A stretch of 64,000 nt of DNA from Treponema vincentii (GCF_010365865.1 NZ_CP048020.1:806001-870000); one strand, 5' to 3'; counted from the stretch's first letter, positions 7,560 through 16,628 are shown. Notes: generated by a model not told the origin, from the sequence alone. Translations and numbers: made by a program.

Positions 7560-7898
7560 ATGGATAAAAGCGAAAAGCTCATTAAATATACACTGTGGGG
7601 CTCCATAGCCCTAGACATCACTCTTTGTGTATGCTTTGTTATCGGTTTTTCACTGGGACTTGGAAGTGTGGAGATCGGCTTTTTTATGGTAGGTCTTGTT
7701 TTCCGGTACGGACTAACCATAGCCATCATCAGCATTTTATTGAAGTTTGCTGTTATTGCTTTGAGTTTTCAAAGAGATACAAATATAAAAAGAAAGTCAT
7801 GGTCCATCGCTTTTCTGTCTCTGGTAAGGCTGTTGATTATAGGCGGAGTAATCTGGGGAATTTACTTTATCGGTAAAGTGATGACTGCCGTAGGATAA
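7560..7898 (+). CDS. Small multi-pass membrane protein (DUF2975-like?)
   Basis: A 112-residue protein with four hydrophobic segments: ALDITLCVCFVIGFSLGLG, GFFMVGLVFRYGLTIAIISILL, KFAVIALSF, and LLIIGGVIWGIYFIGKVM. The charged loop RDTNIKRKS is cytoplasmic by the positive-inside rule. I could not name the family with confidence. ATG at 7560 (MDKSEK) was preferred over ATG at 7548; neither has a strong ribosome site. It is the third gene of the duplicated DUF1722/glycosylase cassette and the only intact one in this copy. Fragments of its paralogue remain at 4539-4582. Confidence 0.6.
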   Translation: MDKSEKLIKYTLWGSIALDITLCVCFVIGFSLGLGSVEIGFFMVGLVFRYGLTIAIISILLKFAVIALSFQRDTNIKRKSWSIAFLSLVRLLIIGGVIWGIYFIGKVMTAVG

Positions 7899-8011
7899 CC
7901 CATCGCTAACCCTTTTAATATCTTTTTTTGCTCATCTCTTACAGCAACAAAGCTCTTCAAACAAGGATCTACCGAATCAATCTTTTAAACATAGATAGTG
8001 CTCAATACTTG

Positions 8012-8020
8012 TGGTATAAT
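8012..8020 (+). promoter_or_regulatory. Extended -10 promoter element
   Basis: TGG followed by a perfect TATAAT (8015-8020) matches an extended -10 box. No good -35 is visible. It lies 33 bases before the ATG of the truncated acetyltransferase and would also serve the oxidoreductase gene at 8249. Confidence 0.45.
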
Positions 8021-8053
8021 AGGGCAGCTGAAAATCGCCGGGGAGTTGTGATT

Positions 8054-8245
8054 ATGGTAAGAGAAGCGGTTAAAGAAGATTTATATGAATTATTGAATCT
8101 ATCTCTGTTTTTGCACGAAAAAAATATTCCGGAAAATTCAAGCCGCATGGAAAATACATGGAACACAATTATTGAAGATGAGAATCATCATATCATCGTC
8201 AATGAAATAAACGGTAAAATCGAAATCCGAGGAGATGATTTTTAG
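8054..8245 (+). pseudogene. GNAT acetyltransferase, N-terminal fragment
   Basis: The 63-codon frame starts MVREAVKEDLYELLNLSLFL, typical of the first helix and strands of GNAT N-acetyltransferases, and runs through HHIIVNEINGKI. It then ends within 7 codons. The acetyl-CoA-binding core (the R/Q-x-x-G-x-G/A loop) is completely missing. The tail codons coincide with the ribosome site (GAGGAG) of the next gene, 3 bases downstream, so a deletion has joined the broken gene to the oxidoreductase. Confidence 0.7.
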
Positions 8246-8248
8246 ACG

Positions 8249-8938
8249 ATGGAAACAGTGATTATACACGGACAAAATCATAAGGGATCAACATATCATA
8301 TTGCGAGCAATCTGGCATTGAAAGTCGGAGGAAACATAAAAGAGTTTTTTTTGCCGAAAGATTTCGGTGAGTTTTGTACCGGTTGTACAAAGTGTTTTTT
8401 AGAATCGGAAAAACAATGTCCGCATTTTGACAGACTTAACCCTATTACCGAGACGATAGACAAAGCCGATTTGATTATTCTTGCAAGTCCCGTATATGTA
8501 ATGCACCCAACGGGTTCTATGAAAGCATTTTTAGATCATTACGGATATCGTTGGATGGTACACCGGCCGGAGGAAACAATGTTTTCGAAGCAGGGTGTGT
8601 GTATTTCCACTGCCGCGGGTGGGGGTATGAAATTTGCAAATAAAGATATGGCAGACAGTTTGTTTTTTTGGGGAGTTGCTGAAATTTACACATACGGCAA
8701 AGCTGTTCGGGCTGTAAAATGGCAAGATGTAAGTGAAAAAATTAAAAAATCCATAGATAAAGCATTAAGCTCTCTTGCAAAAAAAATTACCGATAAGTAT
8801 GGTAAAGCGAAGCCCGGAATAAAAACAAAACTGATGTTCAATATCATGCGCCTCTTACAAAATAAAGTCCGGAATCGGGCAGATACGGATTATTGGCAGG
8901 AAAAGGGATGGCGGGATAAAAACCGTCCGTGGAAATAA
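8249..8938 (+). CDS. Flavodoxin-fold NAD(P)H-dependent FMN oxidoreductase
   Basis: A 229-residue protein of the NADPH-dependent FMN reductase/iron-sulfur flavoprotein group. The phosphate-binding loop GQNHKGSTYHIA is near the N-terminus, followed by a cysteine motif CTGCTKCFLESEKQC (residues about 44-58) and ASPVYVMHPTGSMKAFLDH, the flavin-contact loop after strand 3. The Cys cluster may bind an Fe-S centre or be redox active (inference). It uses AGGAGA upstream at about 8230-8236. It is the only whole gene in the transcript that begins with the acetyltransferase fragment. Confidence 0.82.
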   Translation: METVIIHGQNHKGSTYHIASNLALKVGGNIKEFFLPKDFGEFCTGCTKCFLESEKQCPHFDRLNPITETIDKADLIILASPVYVMHPTGSMKAFLDHYGYRWMVHRPEETMFSKQGVCISTAAGGGMKFANKDMADSLFFWGVAEIYTYGKAVRAVKWQDVSEKIKKSIDKALSSLAKKITDKYGKAKPGIKTKLMFNIMRLLQNKVRNRADTDYWQEKGWRDKNRPWK

Positions 8939-9194
8939 GTAAGATTTTCAGCCCTTATAATATCATGAATTTTCAAATTTTCCGTTTAAGAACGACCTAT
9001 AACAATGAAAGATATTCTATTTGTATAGTGTGCAGAAATCAAGCTTCCCTTCCCGAAATTCAGCTTTCCAATATTCTCCCTATATGGCGTTTTTCAAAGA
9101 AGAGATCTTTGTTTGTAAAAACGATAATTGCGGCGGCAAGTGTAACACAGATTGTCTCGACGCATTTTCGCTACTTATAGCAGCAGGGGATGTC
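8939..9194. other. Intergenic remnant-like DNA
   Basis: No gene is supported here. One plus frame (9021 onward) has a Cys-rich stretch (CKNDNCGGKCNTDC) that looks protein-like but has no start or recognisable family. The segment AGGGGATGTCTCAA (9185-9198) recurs inverted at 34682-34695. It is likely decayed coding DNA at the edge of the accessory block. Confidence 0.35.
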
Positions 9195-9980
9195 TCAAGA
9201 CATCAATTTGTTATAAATGGCTTCATCCTGTTCGCTGAATACATTAAACACGATTTTCATTGTGCTGTTGTTTTTTGCTTTCCAGTCTTCAACCGTTGAG
9301 ACGGCAATCTCCGCTGCTTTTTGAGCAGGGAACCGGAATACACCGGTGGAAATACAGCAAAAGGCAATAGATTTTACGCCGTTCTCGGCTGCGAGGTTCA
9401 GGCAGGACGTGTAGCAGTTTGCAAGCAGCATGCAGTCGCGGTCGGTAAGTTGACCGCTGATAATCGGCCCTACGGTATGCAGCACATACTTGCACGGTAA
9501 ATTGAACGCAGGCGTAATCTTTGCGGTTCCGGTCGGCTCTTCGTGTCCTTGTTTTTGCATGATGCCGGCACACACGGCACGTAGCTGCACCCCCGCGAAG
9601 GTGTGGATGCAGTTGTCGATGCACGCATGGCAGGGCTGCCAACATCCGGTCATGCCGCTGTTCGCCGCGTTCACAATCGCATCGACCTTAAGCGTTGTAA
9701 TGTCGCCCCTCCTCACATACCAATCCCCGTTGCCCCGTCCGGTAACCGGTTTTAAATCGGCAAGGCCGGTAATGCCGCGCTGCCGGATCGCCTCCTGTAA
9801 ATAGCTGTCCTGTATGCGCAGGAACTCTTCGCTTGTATGCTGCGGCGGCCGAATGTTCATCAGAGAGCGGAGCAGGTTCTTCTGTTCATCCTCATCATCC
9901 GGCATCTGCACATCGCGATAGTTGGGATTTTCCCTTAAAAGATATTCGATTAAAAAAATACGCCGGTCATTTTGTGTCAT
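9195..9980 (-). CDS. Zinc-containing macrodomain protein-ADP-ribose hydrolase
   Basis: A 261-residue macrodomain protein. The macrodomain starts near residue 85 with VRRGDITTLKVDAIVNAANSGMTG. It carries the zinc-macro hallmark CWQPCHACIDNCIHTFAG, whose Cys/His residues bind zinc near the ADP-ribose pocket, and ends with the CISTGVFRFP phosphate loop. Zn-macro enzymes remove ADP-ribose from proteins and in Firmicutes sit with SirTM and lipoate-ligase genes. No such partners are adjacent here. The roughly 80-residue N-terminal extension is helical and also typical of the subgroup. The gene stands alone on the minus strand. Confidence 0.87.
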   Translation of the reverse strand: MTQNDRRIFLIEYLLRENPNYRDVQMPDDEDEQKNLLRSLMNIRPPQHTSEEFLRIQDSYLQEAIRQRGITGLADLKPVTGRGNGDWYVRRGDITTLKVDAIVNAANSGMTGCWQPCHACIDNCIHTFAGVQLRAVCAGIMQKQGHEEPTGTAKITPAFNLPCKYVLHTVGPIISGQLTDRDCMLLANCYTSCLNLAAENGVKSIAFCCISTGVFRFPAQKAAEIAVSTVEDWKAKNNSTMKIVFNVFSEQDEAIYNKLMS

Positions 9981-10044
9981 CTTTCCCTTCCTTAAAATGC
10001 AACAATATTTTGGAAATATACGCCCCTCATTCTACCGCTGCTTA

Positions 10045-11328
10045 CTATCGCCCCATCCGTGCCAATGCCCGTGTATCGGGATCTACATCGCATTGTATTT
10101 CTTCATAGAGATTATCGTCAATGCAATGGCGTTCAATCATCTTTTCAACGATTCTGTTGCGGCAGAGGGAGCATTTCATGTTACGATACAGTATCCGGAG
10201 AATATCGTTAAACACGGGATCTTCGGCTAACGCCTTTGACTCTAGAGCCGTATATTGTATCTCATGTATATCGAAGATAGTGCACAGCTCAAGCAAGTTA
10301 AAAAGCTTGGTCTTTTTGTTTTCAGAGTAATATTTCAAGCAGACTTTTATAAAGGCATTTCTGGTATTGTCGTCATACCGGTCTTTTAAAAAATCATAGA
10401 CGGCAGGATCATTGAAGGGAACAAGTGCTTCGATAATATCTTGCCGAAACGACTTATTTTCAGTTGCTTCAAAAGAATCGAAGAGTACCTGTGCAGGAAT
10501 TTTGATTTGCCGTTCTTCGAATAATCGGATAAGTCTTTTTTTCAACGGCAGTTCAGCTTCAAGAAATATATTCGAAAGTTTTTGGATATCGGCTTCGCTT
10601 GCACGTCTTCGTACCCATCTCCAAAGGCTGATACGTTCCAGTCGGGTTGGGAAGGGTTTTCTTTTCAACAGTGCAATGGCTGTATCCGCCGTATACTGTT
10701 TTGGTTTTTTCCTTCGTGTCTTTCGTTTTATGTGCGCGATTGCGAGATAGCGGTCGATTGCCGCATCATGTTCGTTGCGGAGCTTTTCTGTCAGCTCCTC
10801 TTCAGTGTATCCGATATCTTCCGCATATATATCGTAAAAAGTAGAGTTGATAAACTCTTTTTTATTATCTTCTGTAATATGGGTACTGAAATAACGAGCG
10901 AGGTATACAACCGCCTCATATTTATCGAGCAGCAGTAAATCGCTCAAGCCGATCATGCCATTATACATATCTTCTTCGGCATACTGTTCGAATTTTTTGT
11001 ACAGCTCGGTCTTATCGAACCGCCTCGACTCGGCGAGCTTCCGTACAAATCCGAATACCTGCAATTCGCCCCAATCTCTATCGTCCATTGTGTTAAAATA
11101 TGCGATAACGCGCTCGTCGATTTTTTCTCTGTGCGGATATAATTCCAAGAGATCGTACAGATATTCGGTGCGGCTGCCTTCACATTGCGGATCGTAGGCT
11201 TTGTTTTCTATAATGTTAGCATATAAGATTTCTTCAATTTGCTCCGAAGGTTGAATACAGCCTTTTTTCAGCAAAAGATACGGTACACCGGTACCCTTCT
11301 CAAGTTCCTGTTCAAAAACGGTAATCAT
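10045..11328 (-). CDS. Hypothetical HEAT-like helical protein
   Basis: This 427-residue protein is not recognised. It is almost wholly helical and charged, with no signal peptide or membrane segment. A basic stretch (KRKTRRKKPKQY, residues about 200-215) splits it, and a C-terminal KCSLCRNRIVEKMIERH segment has a CxxC pair. Repeated 30-40-residue helical units in the second half (for example LPLKKRLIRLFEERQIKIPA and FRQDIIEALVPFNDPAVYDF) look HEAT-like. ATG at 11328 was chosen because GGAG sits 5 bases upstream; a TTG extends it by six codons. It is divergent from the flagellar operon. Confidence 0.65.
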   Translation of the reverse strand: MITVFEQELEKGTGVPYLLLKKGCIQPSEQIEEILYANIIENKAYDPQCEGSRTEYLYDLLELYPHREKIDERVIAYFNTMDDRDWGELQVFGFVRKLAESRRFDKTELYKKFEQYAEEDMYNGMIGLSDLLLLDKYEAVVYLARYFSTHITEDNKKEFINSTFYDIYAEDIGYTEEELTEKLRNEHDAAIDRYLAIAHIKRKTRRKKPKQYTADTAIALLKRKPFPTRLERISLWRWVRRRASEADIQKLSNIFLEAELPLKKRLIRLFEERQIKIPAQVLFDSFEATENKSFRQDIIEALVPFNDPAVYDFLKDRYDDNTRNAFIKVCLKYYSENKKTKLFNLLELCTIFDIHEIQYTALESKALAEDPVFNDILRILYRNMKCSLCRNRIVEKMIERHCIDDNLYEEIQCDVDPDTRALARMGR

Positions 11329-11422
11329 AGTTACTCCTATTTTCAATACTCCAATTGTGTAATAACCCCGACATCAACATTGAGCCCGCGGATTTTCAGT
11401 GCATTAAAAATGATATTTTCCA

Positions 11423-11470
11423 CATCTACTGAATATTTTTGCGTAAAAGCGCAAAAAATTCCAGTAGATG
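11423..11470. repeat. Large hairpin upstream of the flagellar operon
   Basis: CATCTACTG at 11423-11431 pairs with CAGTAGATG at 11462-11470. The arms continue inward with 18 of 21 positions paired, and the loop is TAAAA-like between TTTTTGCG and GCGCAAAAA. It lies between two divergent genes. It is followed by TTTTGC, so it could stop weak transcripts, fold in the fliK leader, or bind a regulator. Confidence 0.5.
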
Positions 11471-11593
11471 TTTTGCTTATTCTATAAAATCTTTCCCATT
11501 TTGTCTCTTTTCTTTCTCAATAAGGCTGAAAAAAAGCCGAAAATCATAAAGACGAAAGTTTATCTATATAGAGGCAAATTGGAGGTTCAATAT

Positions 11594-12929
11594 ATGCAAG
11601 CACTTGATGTCCAGAACGATATGCAGCCGGTCAATTACACGGATGCGGTACAGTCAAGTAATCAGGATAAAAAAAATGCAAAAGAACCTGATGTGAAGGG
11701 CTCATCCTTTATTGATATAATAAAAAAGCTGATGGCGGAGGAGACCGACAGCCGTACTGCGGGAGAAGAAAAAATATCCGGCAGCACCGCATTGGCTCAA
11801 GAGGCGTCGGAACAGACTGAGCGTAAAAAAAATGCTGCGGCGCAAACCGAATTATCCCGGTTAAAGAACAAAGCCGGGAAACACAGCGATATGCGCGCAC
11901 AACACCTTGCCGAAGCAGATGCACGGGAAGGGGAAGCTGCCGAAGCGCTTGCAGACGCGGACGTTTTGCTTGCCTTTGAAGACGGGATCGATGTAAAGAA
12001 TGCGCTTGAAAACGGCGCGGATAAGCAGCTTCAAACTTCGATGTTTGCTCAAGCGGAGCCGGAAATCGGGGCTGAGGGAGCCGCTTTACTATCTGCCGAA
12101 GAAGCGCAGCAGTTGAAAAAACAGAAAAACGGCAAAACGGAATCCGGCTTGGCTGTAGGTGTAGCGGCTTCCGGCATGGAAGAACTGTCCGGAAAGCAAA
12201 GGAAAAATGCTGATGAGCTCGCCGCGGATAGCACTCTCGAAAAAAGCACAAAGGCACAGCAGGTAAAACAGCACAAGCCGGTGTTTACTATTATAGATGA
12301 GCGCACGGTGAATGCCGCTCCGGTTGTTGCGGACGGTTCCGTACACGAAGCGGGCGCCGCCGTGCGGGTTACCAATGCGCCGTCGGTTGATATGGCGGCG
12401 GACTTCCGCAGTATGACGGCAGGTTTGGGCACCGCTGCAAATGGTACGCAGGGGGGCACAGGAGAGCGGCGGGCCGAGTTTTGCCTCGTTGGTTGCGCAG
12501 CAGGTGCAGGATATGGCGCCCGACTTTGTGCAGGCAGGGCGGATTGTGCTGCAGGATAACAACGCAGGCGTCATCCGCTTGCAGATGCAGCCCGCGCATC
12601 TCGGCAACATCAGAATCAATTTGGAATTGGCCGGCGGGAAGAAAATCGTCGGGAAGATTATCACGGGATCAAAAGAAGCATACGAAGCGTTCAAAGAAAG
12701 CATTGAACAGCTTGCAAAAGCCTTTGAACAGGGCGGATTCGCGAGTGCGCAATTCGATGTCAGCTGGTCGGGCGAAGGCGGCGGCCGGCAATTTGATGGT
12801 GAGAACAGTCAATTTAATGAATTATTTGCACAAAATGACCGGCTTGAGGTAATGCAGGGTAATCGTTATGCCGATACTGAAACTGTCTACGCATTCGGGC
12901 AAGATCAAGCGGTGAATGTATTTGCGTAA
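11594..12929 (+). CDS. fliK: FliK flagellar hook-length control protein (frame interrupted by one base)
   Basis: FliK (Tap1 in T. pallidum) measures hook length and switches export specificity. ATG at 11594 follows GGAGG at 11581-11585. Residues 1-285 or so are Ala/Glu-rich and flexible, as usual. The C-terminal FliK domain (AGRIVLQDNNAGVIRLQMQP, then AHLGNIRINLELAGGKK) lies in a second frame. The two frames meet at G6 (12451-12456). With five Gs the reading is GTQ-GAQESGGPSFASLVAQQ and the product is one protein of about 444 residues; with six it stops at 12559. Slippage, phase variation or a sequencing error are all possible. First gene of the operon. Confidence 0.85.
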
Positions 12930-12945
12930 GCGGAGGTAAGAAACT

Positions 12946-13425
12946 ATGAATATCGGTACGGTAGCGCAGGGAAACGGAATTCCGATGCCTTCTTTTGAAA
13001 TGAGTCCGGAAGAAAAGGCTCGGCTCAACATGGAAGTAGACACAATCAATAAACAGAATTTTCCGGAGGGGAGAAAGCCGAAGCAGGAGTTGGGAAAAGA
13101 CGATTTTCTCCAGTTGCTCGTAGCACAGCTGACTCATCAGGATCCTACCAGCCCGCTGGAGGATACTCAGTTTGTCGCTCAGATGGCGCAGTTTACGTCG
13201 CTTGAGCAGCTGACAAATATGAACCAGAGCTTCGGCACACTGAATAGACTGATCGGAGATTCTTCGGCGGTCAATGTGGTCGGTAAGCAGGTAGATATCG
13301 AGCAAAGCAGCGGTACCGTTTCGGGAACCATTACGGCTGCAACCCGCGGCGAAAACCCGCAGGTACAGGTTAACGGCAAATGGTATGCATGGTCGGATGT
13401 ACAAACCGTCTATGCAAATAACTAA
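12946..13425 (+). CDS. flgD: FlgD flagellar hook capping protein
   Basis: A 159-residue hook-cap scaffold that directs FlgE assembly at the growing tip. The conserved N-terminal block (LGKDDFLQLLVAQLTHQDP, then SPLEDTQFVAQMAQFTSLEQ) is perfect for the family. The C-terminal part is short (to VQVNGKWYAWSDVQTVY), lacking the full Tudor/FnIII region of enteric FlgD, which is normal for spirochaetes. It begins 16 bases after fliK behind a GGAGG (12931-12935) and ends 30 bases before flgE. Confidence 0.95.
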   Translation: MNIGTVAQGNGIPMPSFEMSPEEKARLNMEVDTINKQNFPEGRKPKQELGKDDFLQLLVAQLTHQDPTSPLEDTQFVAQMAQFTSLEQLTNMNQSFGTLNRLIGDSSAVNVVGKQVDIEQSSGTVSGTITAATRGENPQVQVNGKWYAWSDVQTVYANN

Positions 13426-13455
13426 ACTATATAATAGAAGAGAGGAGATACAGAT

Positions 13456-14847
13456 ATGATGCGGTCATTATTTTCCGGTGTTTCCGGAATGCAGAATCAC
13501 CAAACGAGAATGGATGTTATCGGTAACAATATTGCAAACGTAAACACGACTGGTTTTAAGCGCGGACGGGTCAATTTTCAGGATTTGATTTCTCAGCAGT
13601 TGAGCGGCGCTTCCCGTCCGAACGAAGAAGTCGGCGGCGTGAACCCGAAAGAAGTCGGGCTTGGCGTTATGGTTGCCAGCATCGACACCGTGCATACGCA
13701 GGGCGCCTTGCAGTCAACCGGTATCAATACCGATATCGCGGTACAGGGAAACGGTTTCTTCGTACTCAAGTCGGGTGAAAAGAGCTTTTATACCCGCGCC
13801 GGAGCCTTCGGTGTCGATAAAGACGGCACGATGGTGAACCCCGCAAACGGTATGCGCGTGCAGGGCTGGATGGCACAGGAAGTAGACGGTACCCGCCTTA
13901 TCAACACCTCCGCACAGACGGAAGACCTCATCATCCCGATCGGGCAGAAGATCGACGCTCGTGCAACCACCTCGGTGAACTATGCCTGTAACCTCGACAA
14001 GCGACTGCCGGAGCTTCCCGAAAACGCAAACCGCGCTCAAACCTTGGAATCGACATGGACAACCGAGTTTAAAGTATATGATACCTTCGGTGAAACTCAT
14101 GAACTGAATTTAAGTTTTTCGCGCGTCCCGGGCACTCAGAACCAGTGGCTCGCAACAGTCAATGTTGACCCTGAAAACGCAGAAGCAACGGCAACGCGCA
14201 CGGGCGTCGGCACTACCGAAGGAACCGGCAACACGTTCACCGTTACCTTCGATAACTACGGACACCTTGCTTCGGTTACCGATACGGCAGGAAACGCCTC
14301 CGCCGCAGCAGGACAAGTGCTCGTGCAAGTTTCATATAACGTTCCCGGTGCGACAGCCGGAGAAGACGGTGCTCCCGTCCGCCACACCTTCGATATCAAC
14401 TTAGGTGAGATCGGTACTTCTCGCAATACGATTACCCAATTCGCCGAACGCAGCACCACCAAGGCCTACGAGCAGGACGGGTATGCAATGGGGTATCTTG
14501 AAAATTTTAAGATTGACCAGAGCGGTATTATCACCGGTGTGTACTCCAACGGCGTAAGCAACGAGATCGGTCAGCTTGCGATGGCGGGCTTTGCAAACCA
14601 AGGCGGTTTGGAAAAAGCAGGTGAAAATACCTATATTCAGTCGAATAACTCCGGTATCGCCAATATCACTACTTCGGGCGTTATGGGAAAGGGTAAATTG
14701 ATTGCCGGTACCCTTGAAATGAGCAATGTCGATTTAACCGATCAGTTTACCGATATGATTATTACGCAGCGCGGATTCCAAGCAGGAGCTAAAACCATCC
14801 AAACGTCTGATACAATGCTTGAAACCGTATTGAATTTGAAACGGTAA
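13456..14847 (+). CDS. flgE: FlgE flagellar hook protein
   Basis: A 463-residue hook subunit. The N-terminal rod/hook domain ([20 protein letters not shown], then [11 protein letters not shown]) and the C-terminal coil ([20 protein letters not shown]) are intact. With the ATG at 13456 (GGAG at 13444-13447, 8-base spacing), Lys165 (PIGQK) and Cys178 (NYAC) fall at the same numbers as the residues that form the self-catalysed lysinoalanine cross-link in T. denticola FlgE. The periplasmic hook is therefore probably covalently cross-linked (inference from family). The D1/D2 region between is typical in length. Confidence 0.96.
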   Translation: MMRSLFSGVSGMQNHQTRMDVIGNNIANVNTTGFKRGRVNFQDLISQQLSGASRPNEEVGGVNPKEVGLGVMVASIDTVHTQGALQSTGINTDIAVQGNGFFVLKSGEKSFYTRAGAFGVDKDGTMVNPANGMRVQGWMAQEVDGTRLINTSAQTEDLIIPIGQKIDARATTSVNYACNLDKRLPELPENANRAQTLESTWTTEFKVYDTFGETHELNLSFSRVPGTQNQWLATVNVDPENAEATATRTGVGTTEGTGNTFTVTFDNYGHLASVTDTAGNASAAAGQVLVQVSYNVPGATAGEDGAPVRHTFDINLGEIGTSRNTITQFAERSTTKAYEQDGYAMGYLENFKIDQSGIITGVYSNGVSNEIGQLAMAGFANQGGLEKAGENTYIQSNNSGIANITTSGVMGKGKLIAGTLEMSNVDLTDQFTDMIITQRGFQAGAKTIQTSDTMLETVLNLKR

Positions 14848-14870
14848 TAAGGTAATATGAAGGATACATT

Positions 14871-15068
14871 ATGATAAAGGTTACGCGGCTTAACGGTACA
14901 CAGTATTGGATAAATCCCCATCAGATTGAAACGATAGACTGTAACCCCGATGTAACGCTGCACATGCTGTCGGGCAAGAGCTTTGTGATAAAAGAAACGC
15001 CTGAGGCCTTGCTCGATGCTATTGTCGCGTACCGCAAATGTATCGGTATCTTTAAAAACGAAATGTAA
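14871..15068 (+). CDS. flbD: FlbD-family flagellar protein
   Basis: A 65-residue protein with the FlbD/SwrD fold signature IKVTRLNGTQYWINPHQIET and KETPEALLDAIVAYR. FlbD is a small protein encoded between flgE and motA in spirochaetes and Firmicutes; in Bacillus the SwrD relative raises motor power. It lies 23 bases after flgE and 17 before motA, all in one transcript. The short length is normal for the family. Confidence 0.93.
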   Translation: MIKVTRLNGTQYWINPHQIETIDCNPDVTLHMLSGKSFVIKETPEALLDAIVAYRKCIGIFKNEM

Positions 15069-15085
15069 GGGAGCTGTCTTAAGTT

Positions 15086-15866
15086 ATGGATATAGCATCA
15101 TTTATAGGTATATTCGGCGGTATTGCTGTCGTTATGTTCGGCGCTTTCATGGGAAGCTCGCTCGGCGGACTTATCGACGTGCCTTCGATGTTCATCACAA
15201 TCGGCGGTTCGTATATGTGTTTATTCTTAACGTACCCGCTTTCTTATGTTATCGGTATCTTTAAAGTTATGGGCAGGGTGTTTAAAGTTGCCGACTATAA
15301 AGAAAAAGAAATGGTGCAAAAACTCGTTGCCTTGTCCGAAAAGAGCCGCCGTACCGGTCTTTTAGCGTTGGAAGAAGAAATCCAGGATTTTGAAGATGAC
15401 TTTCTTCGCACCGGTTTGCGCAATGTTATCGATGGTATCGACGGAGCAGCTATCCGTGTGTCGATGGAAAACGAATTGACGCAGATGGAAGAGCGGCATA
15501 ATAAATGGATATCATTAATAAACGCATGGGCAACACTTGCCCCCCGGCTTCGGAATGTTGGGAACGGTTATCGGTCTTATCGGTATGTTGCTGAATATCG
15601 AAGATAAGAGTTCGTTAGGGCCGAACATGGCAGTTGCGTTGGTTACGACGTTTTACGGCTCTATGATGGCAAACTGGTTGCTTATTCCGATGGCGTCAAA
15701 GCTCGCCTATCAGAATAACTTGGAAGTACGGTCAAAGGAAATGATTATAGAGGGAATACTCGGTATCCAATCAGGCGACCACCCACGTATTCTTGCACAG
15801 CGATTGCTTACGTATCTTGATCCGAAGGATCGGAAAGTTTTGGAATCCGAGCTGATAAAGGATTAG
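15086..15866 (+). CDS. motA: MotA stator protein (frame interrupted by one base)
   Basis: MotA forms the proton-driven stator with MotB. The first frame (to 15607) gives the first two membrane segments (IGIFGGIAVVMFGAFMGSSL and VPSMFITIGGSYMCLFLTYPL) and the cytoplasmic loop ending NAWATLAP. The second frame gives GFGMLGTVIGLIGMLLN and ALVTTFYGSMMANWLL. They join at C6 (15540-15545); five Cs restore ATLAPGFGMLGTVIGL exactly as in other MotA proteins. The restored length is about 259 residues. As sequenced, the product loses membrane segments 3-4. Compare the same fault in fliK. Confidence 0.88.
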
Positions 15867-15869
15867 CCT

Positions 15870-16586
15870 ATGGCACGGAAAAAGAAAGGCGCGAACGCTC
15901 CCGGGAGCGGATGGCTGACAACGTACGGCGATATGGTTACGCTGATGCTTTGCTTCTTCGTTATGTTGTATGAACCGAGCGAAGTCGATATTACCCGTCT
16001 GCAGGCATTATCGGCGTCTATCAGCGGCGACCCGACCGGCGGTTCAATTTCGTTATCGGCGGGGAAACTTGCTGATCTCGGTAATACTATCAGCTCCATG
16101 CCGTCGATGGAAAAAGGGAAACTGCTCGGAACCGCTTTAAAAAAAGCTGTGTCGATTTTCACGCCTGAAATAAAGACCACTAAGATCGCCGTTACCAGCG
16201 ACGAACGGGGGATTGTTATTTCCCTTGCAGCGGATGCCTTTTTTGCACGGAACAGTGCAGAGCTGAATATTGAAGAAAGTCGCGAAACATTGTTGAAAAT
16301 TGCGCAATTTTTATCCGATAAAGAATTAGCGGCTCGACGTTTCCGTATTGAAGGACATACCGATTCGAGTGATGCGCTTGCCGGAAAGTGGACAAGCAAC
16401 TGGGAACTATCAGCTGCCCGCGCAATCAACGTATTACATAATTTGACTGACTTTGGTGTACAGGAAGATAAGTTTTCTATTGCCGGCTATGCAGATACTC
16501 GTCCTGTCTATTCCAATGAGACTGCAGAAGGGCGTGCCTACAATAGGCGGGTTGATATTATTATTTTGGATGATGCACATTTTTAG
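15870..16586 (+). CDS. motB: MotB stator protein
   Basis: A 238-residue stator subunit. The short basic N-terminus is followed by the single membrane helix with the proton-binding Asp ([16 protein letters not shown], Asp21). The C-terminal OmpA-like domain binds peptidoglycan, with EGHTDSSD and [14 protein letters not shown]. The plug/linker region is short, as usual in spirochaetes. It starts 3 bases after the motA stop, so translation is coupled. In treponemes it anchors to the wall from the periplasmic-flagella motor. Confidence 0.95.
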   Translation: MARKKKGANAPGSGWLTTYGDMVTLMLCFFVMLYEPSEVDITRLQALSASISGDPTGGSISLSAGKLADLGNTISSMPSMEKGKLLGTALKKAVSIFTPEIKTTKIAVTSDERGIVISLAADAFFARNSAELNIEESRETLLKIAQFLSDKELAARRFRIEGHTDSSDALAGKWTSNWELSAARAINVLHNLTDFGVQEDKFSIAGYADTRPVYSNETAEGRAYNRRVDIIILDDAHF

Positions 16587-16628
16587 TGTGTCCTGAAAGA
16601 TTTACTAGGAGAAAGAGGAGTAACCACA

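Noticed and set aside
9021-9299. Cys-rich plus-strand frame
   Set aside because: It has no start or family and runs into the antisense of the macrodomain gene.
11517-11543. Sigma28-like promoter (TCAA ... GCCGAAAA) before fliK
   Set aside because: Each box has a mismatch and the leader is A-rich; the match is too weak to claim.
11709-12703. Several long minus-strand frames opposite fliK
   Set aside because: They are shadows of Ala/Glu-rich fliK codons, without family matches or starts.
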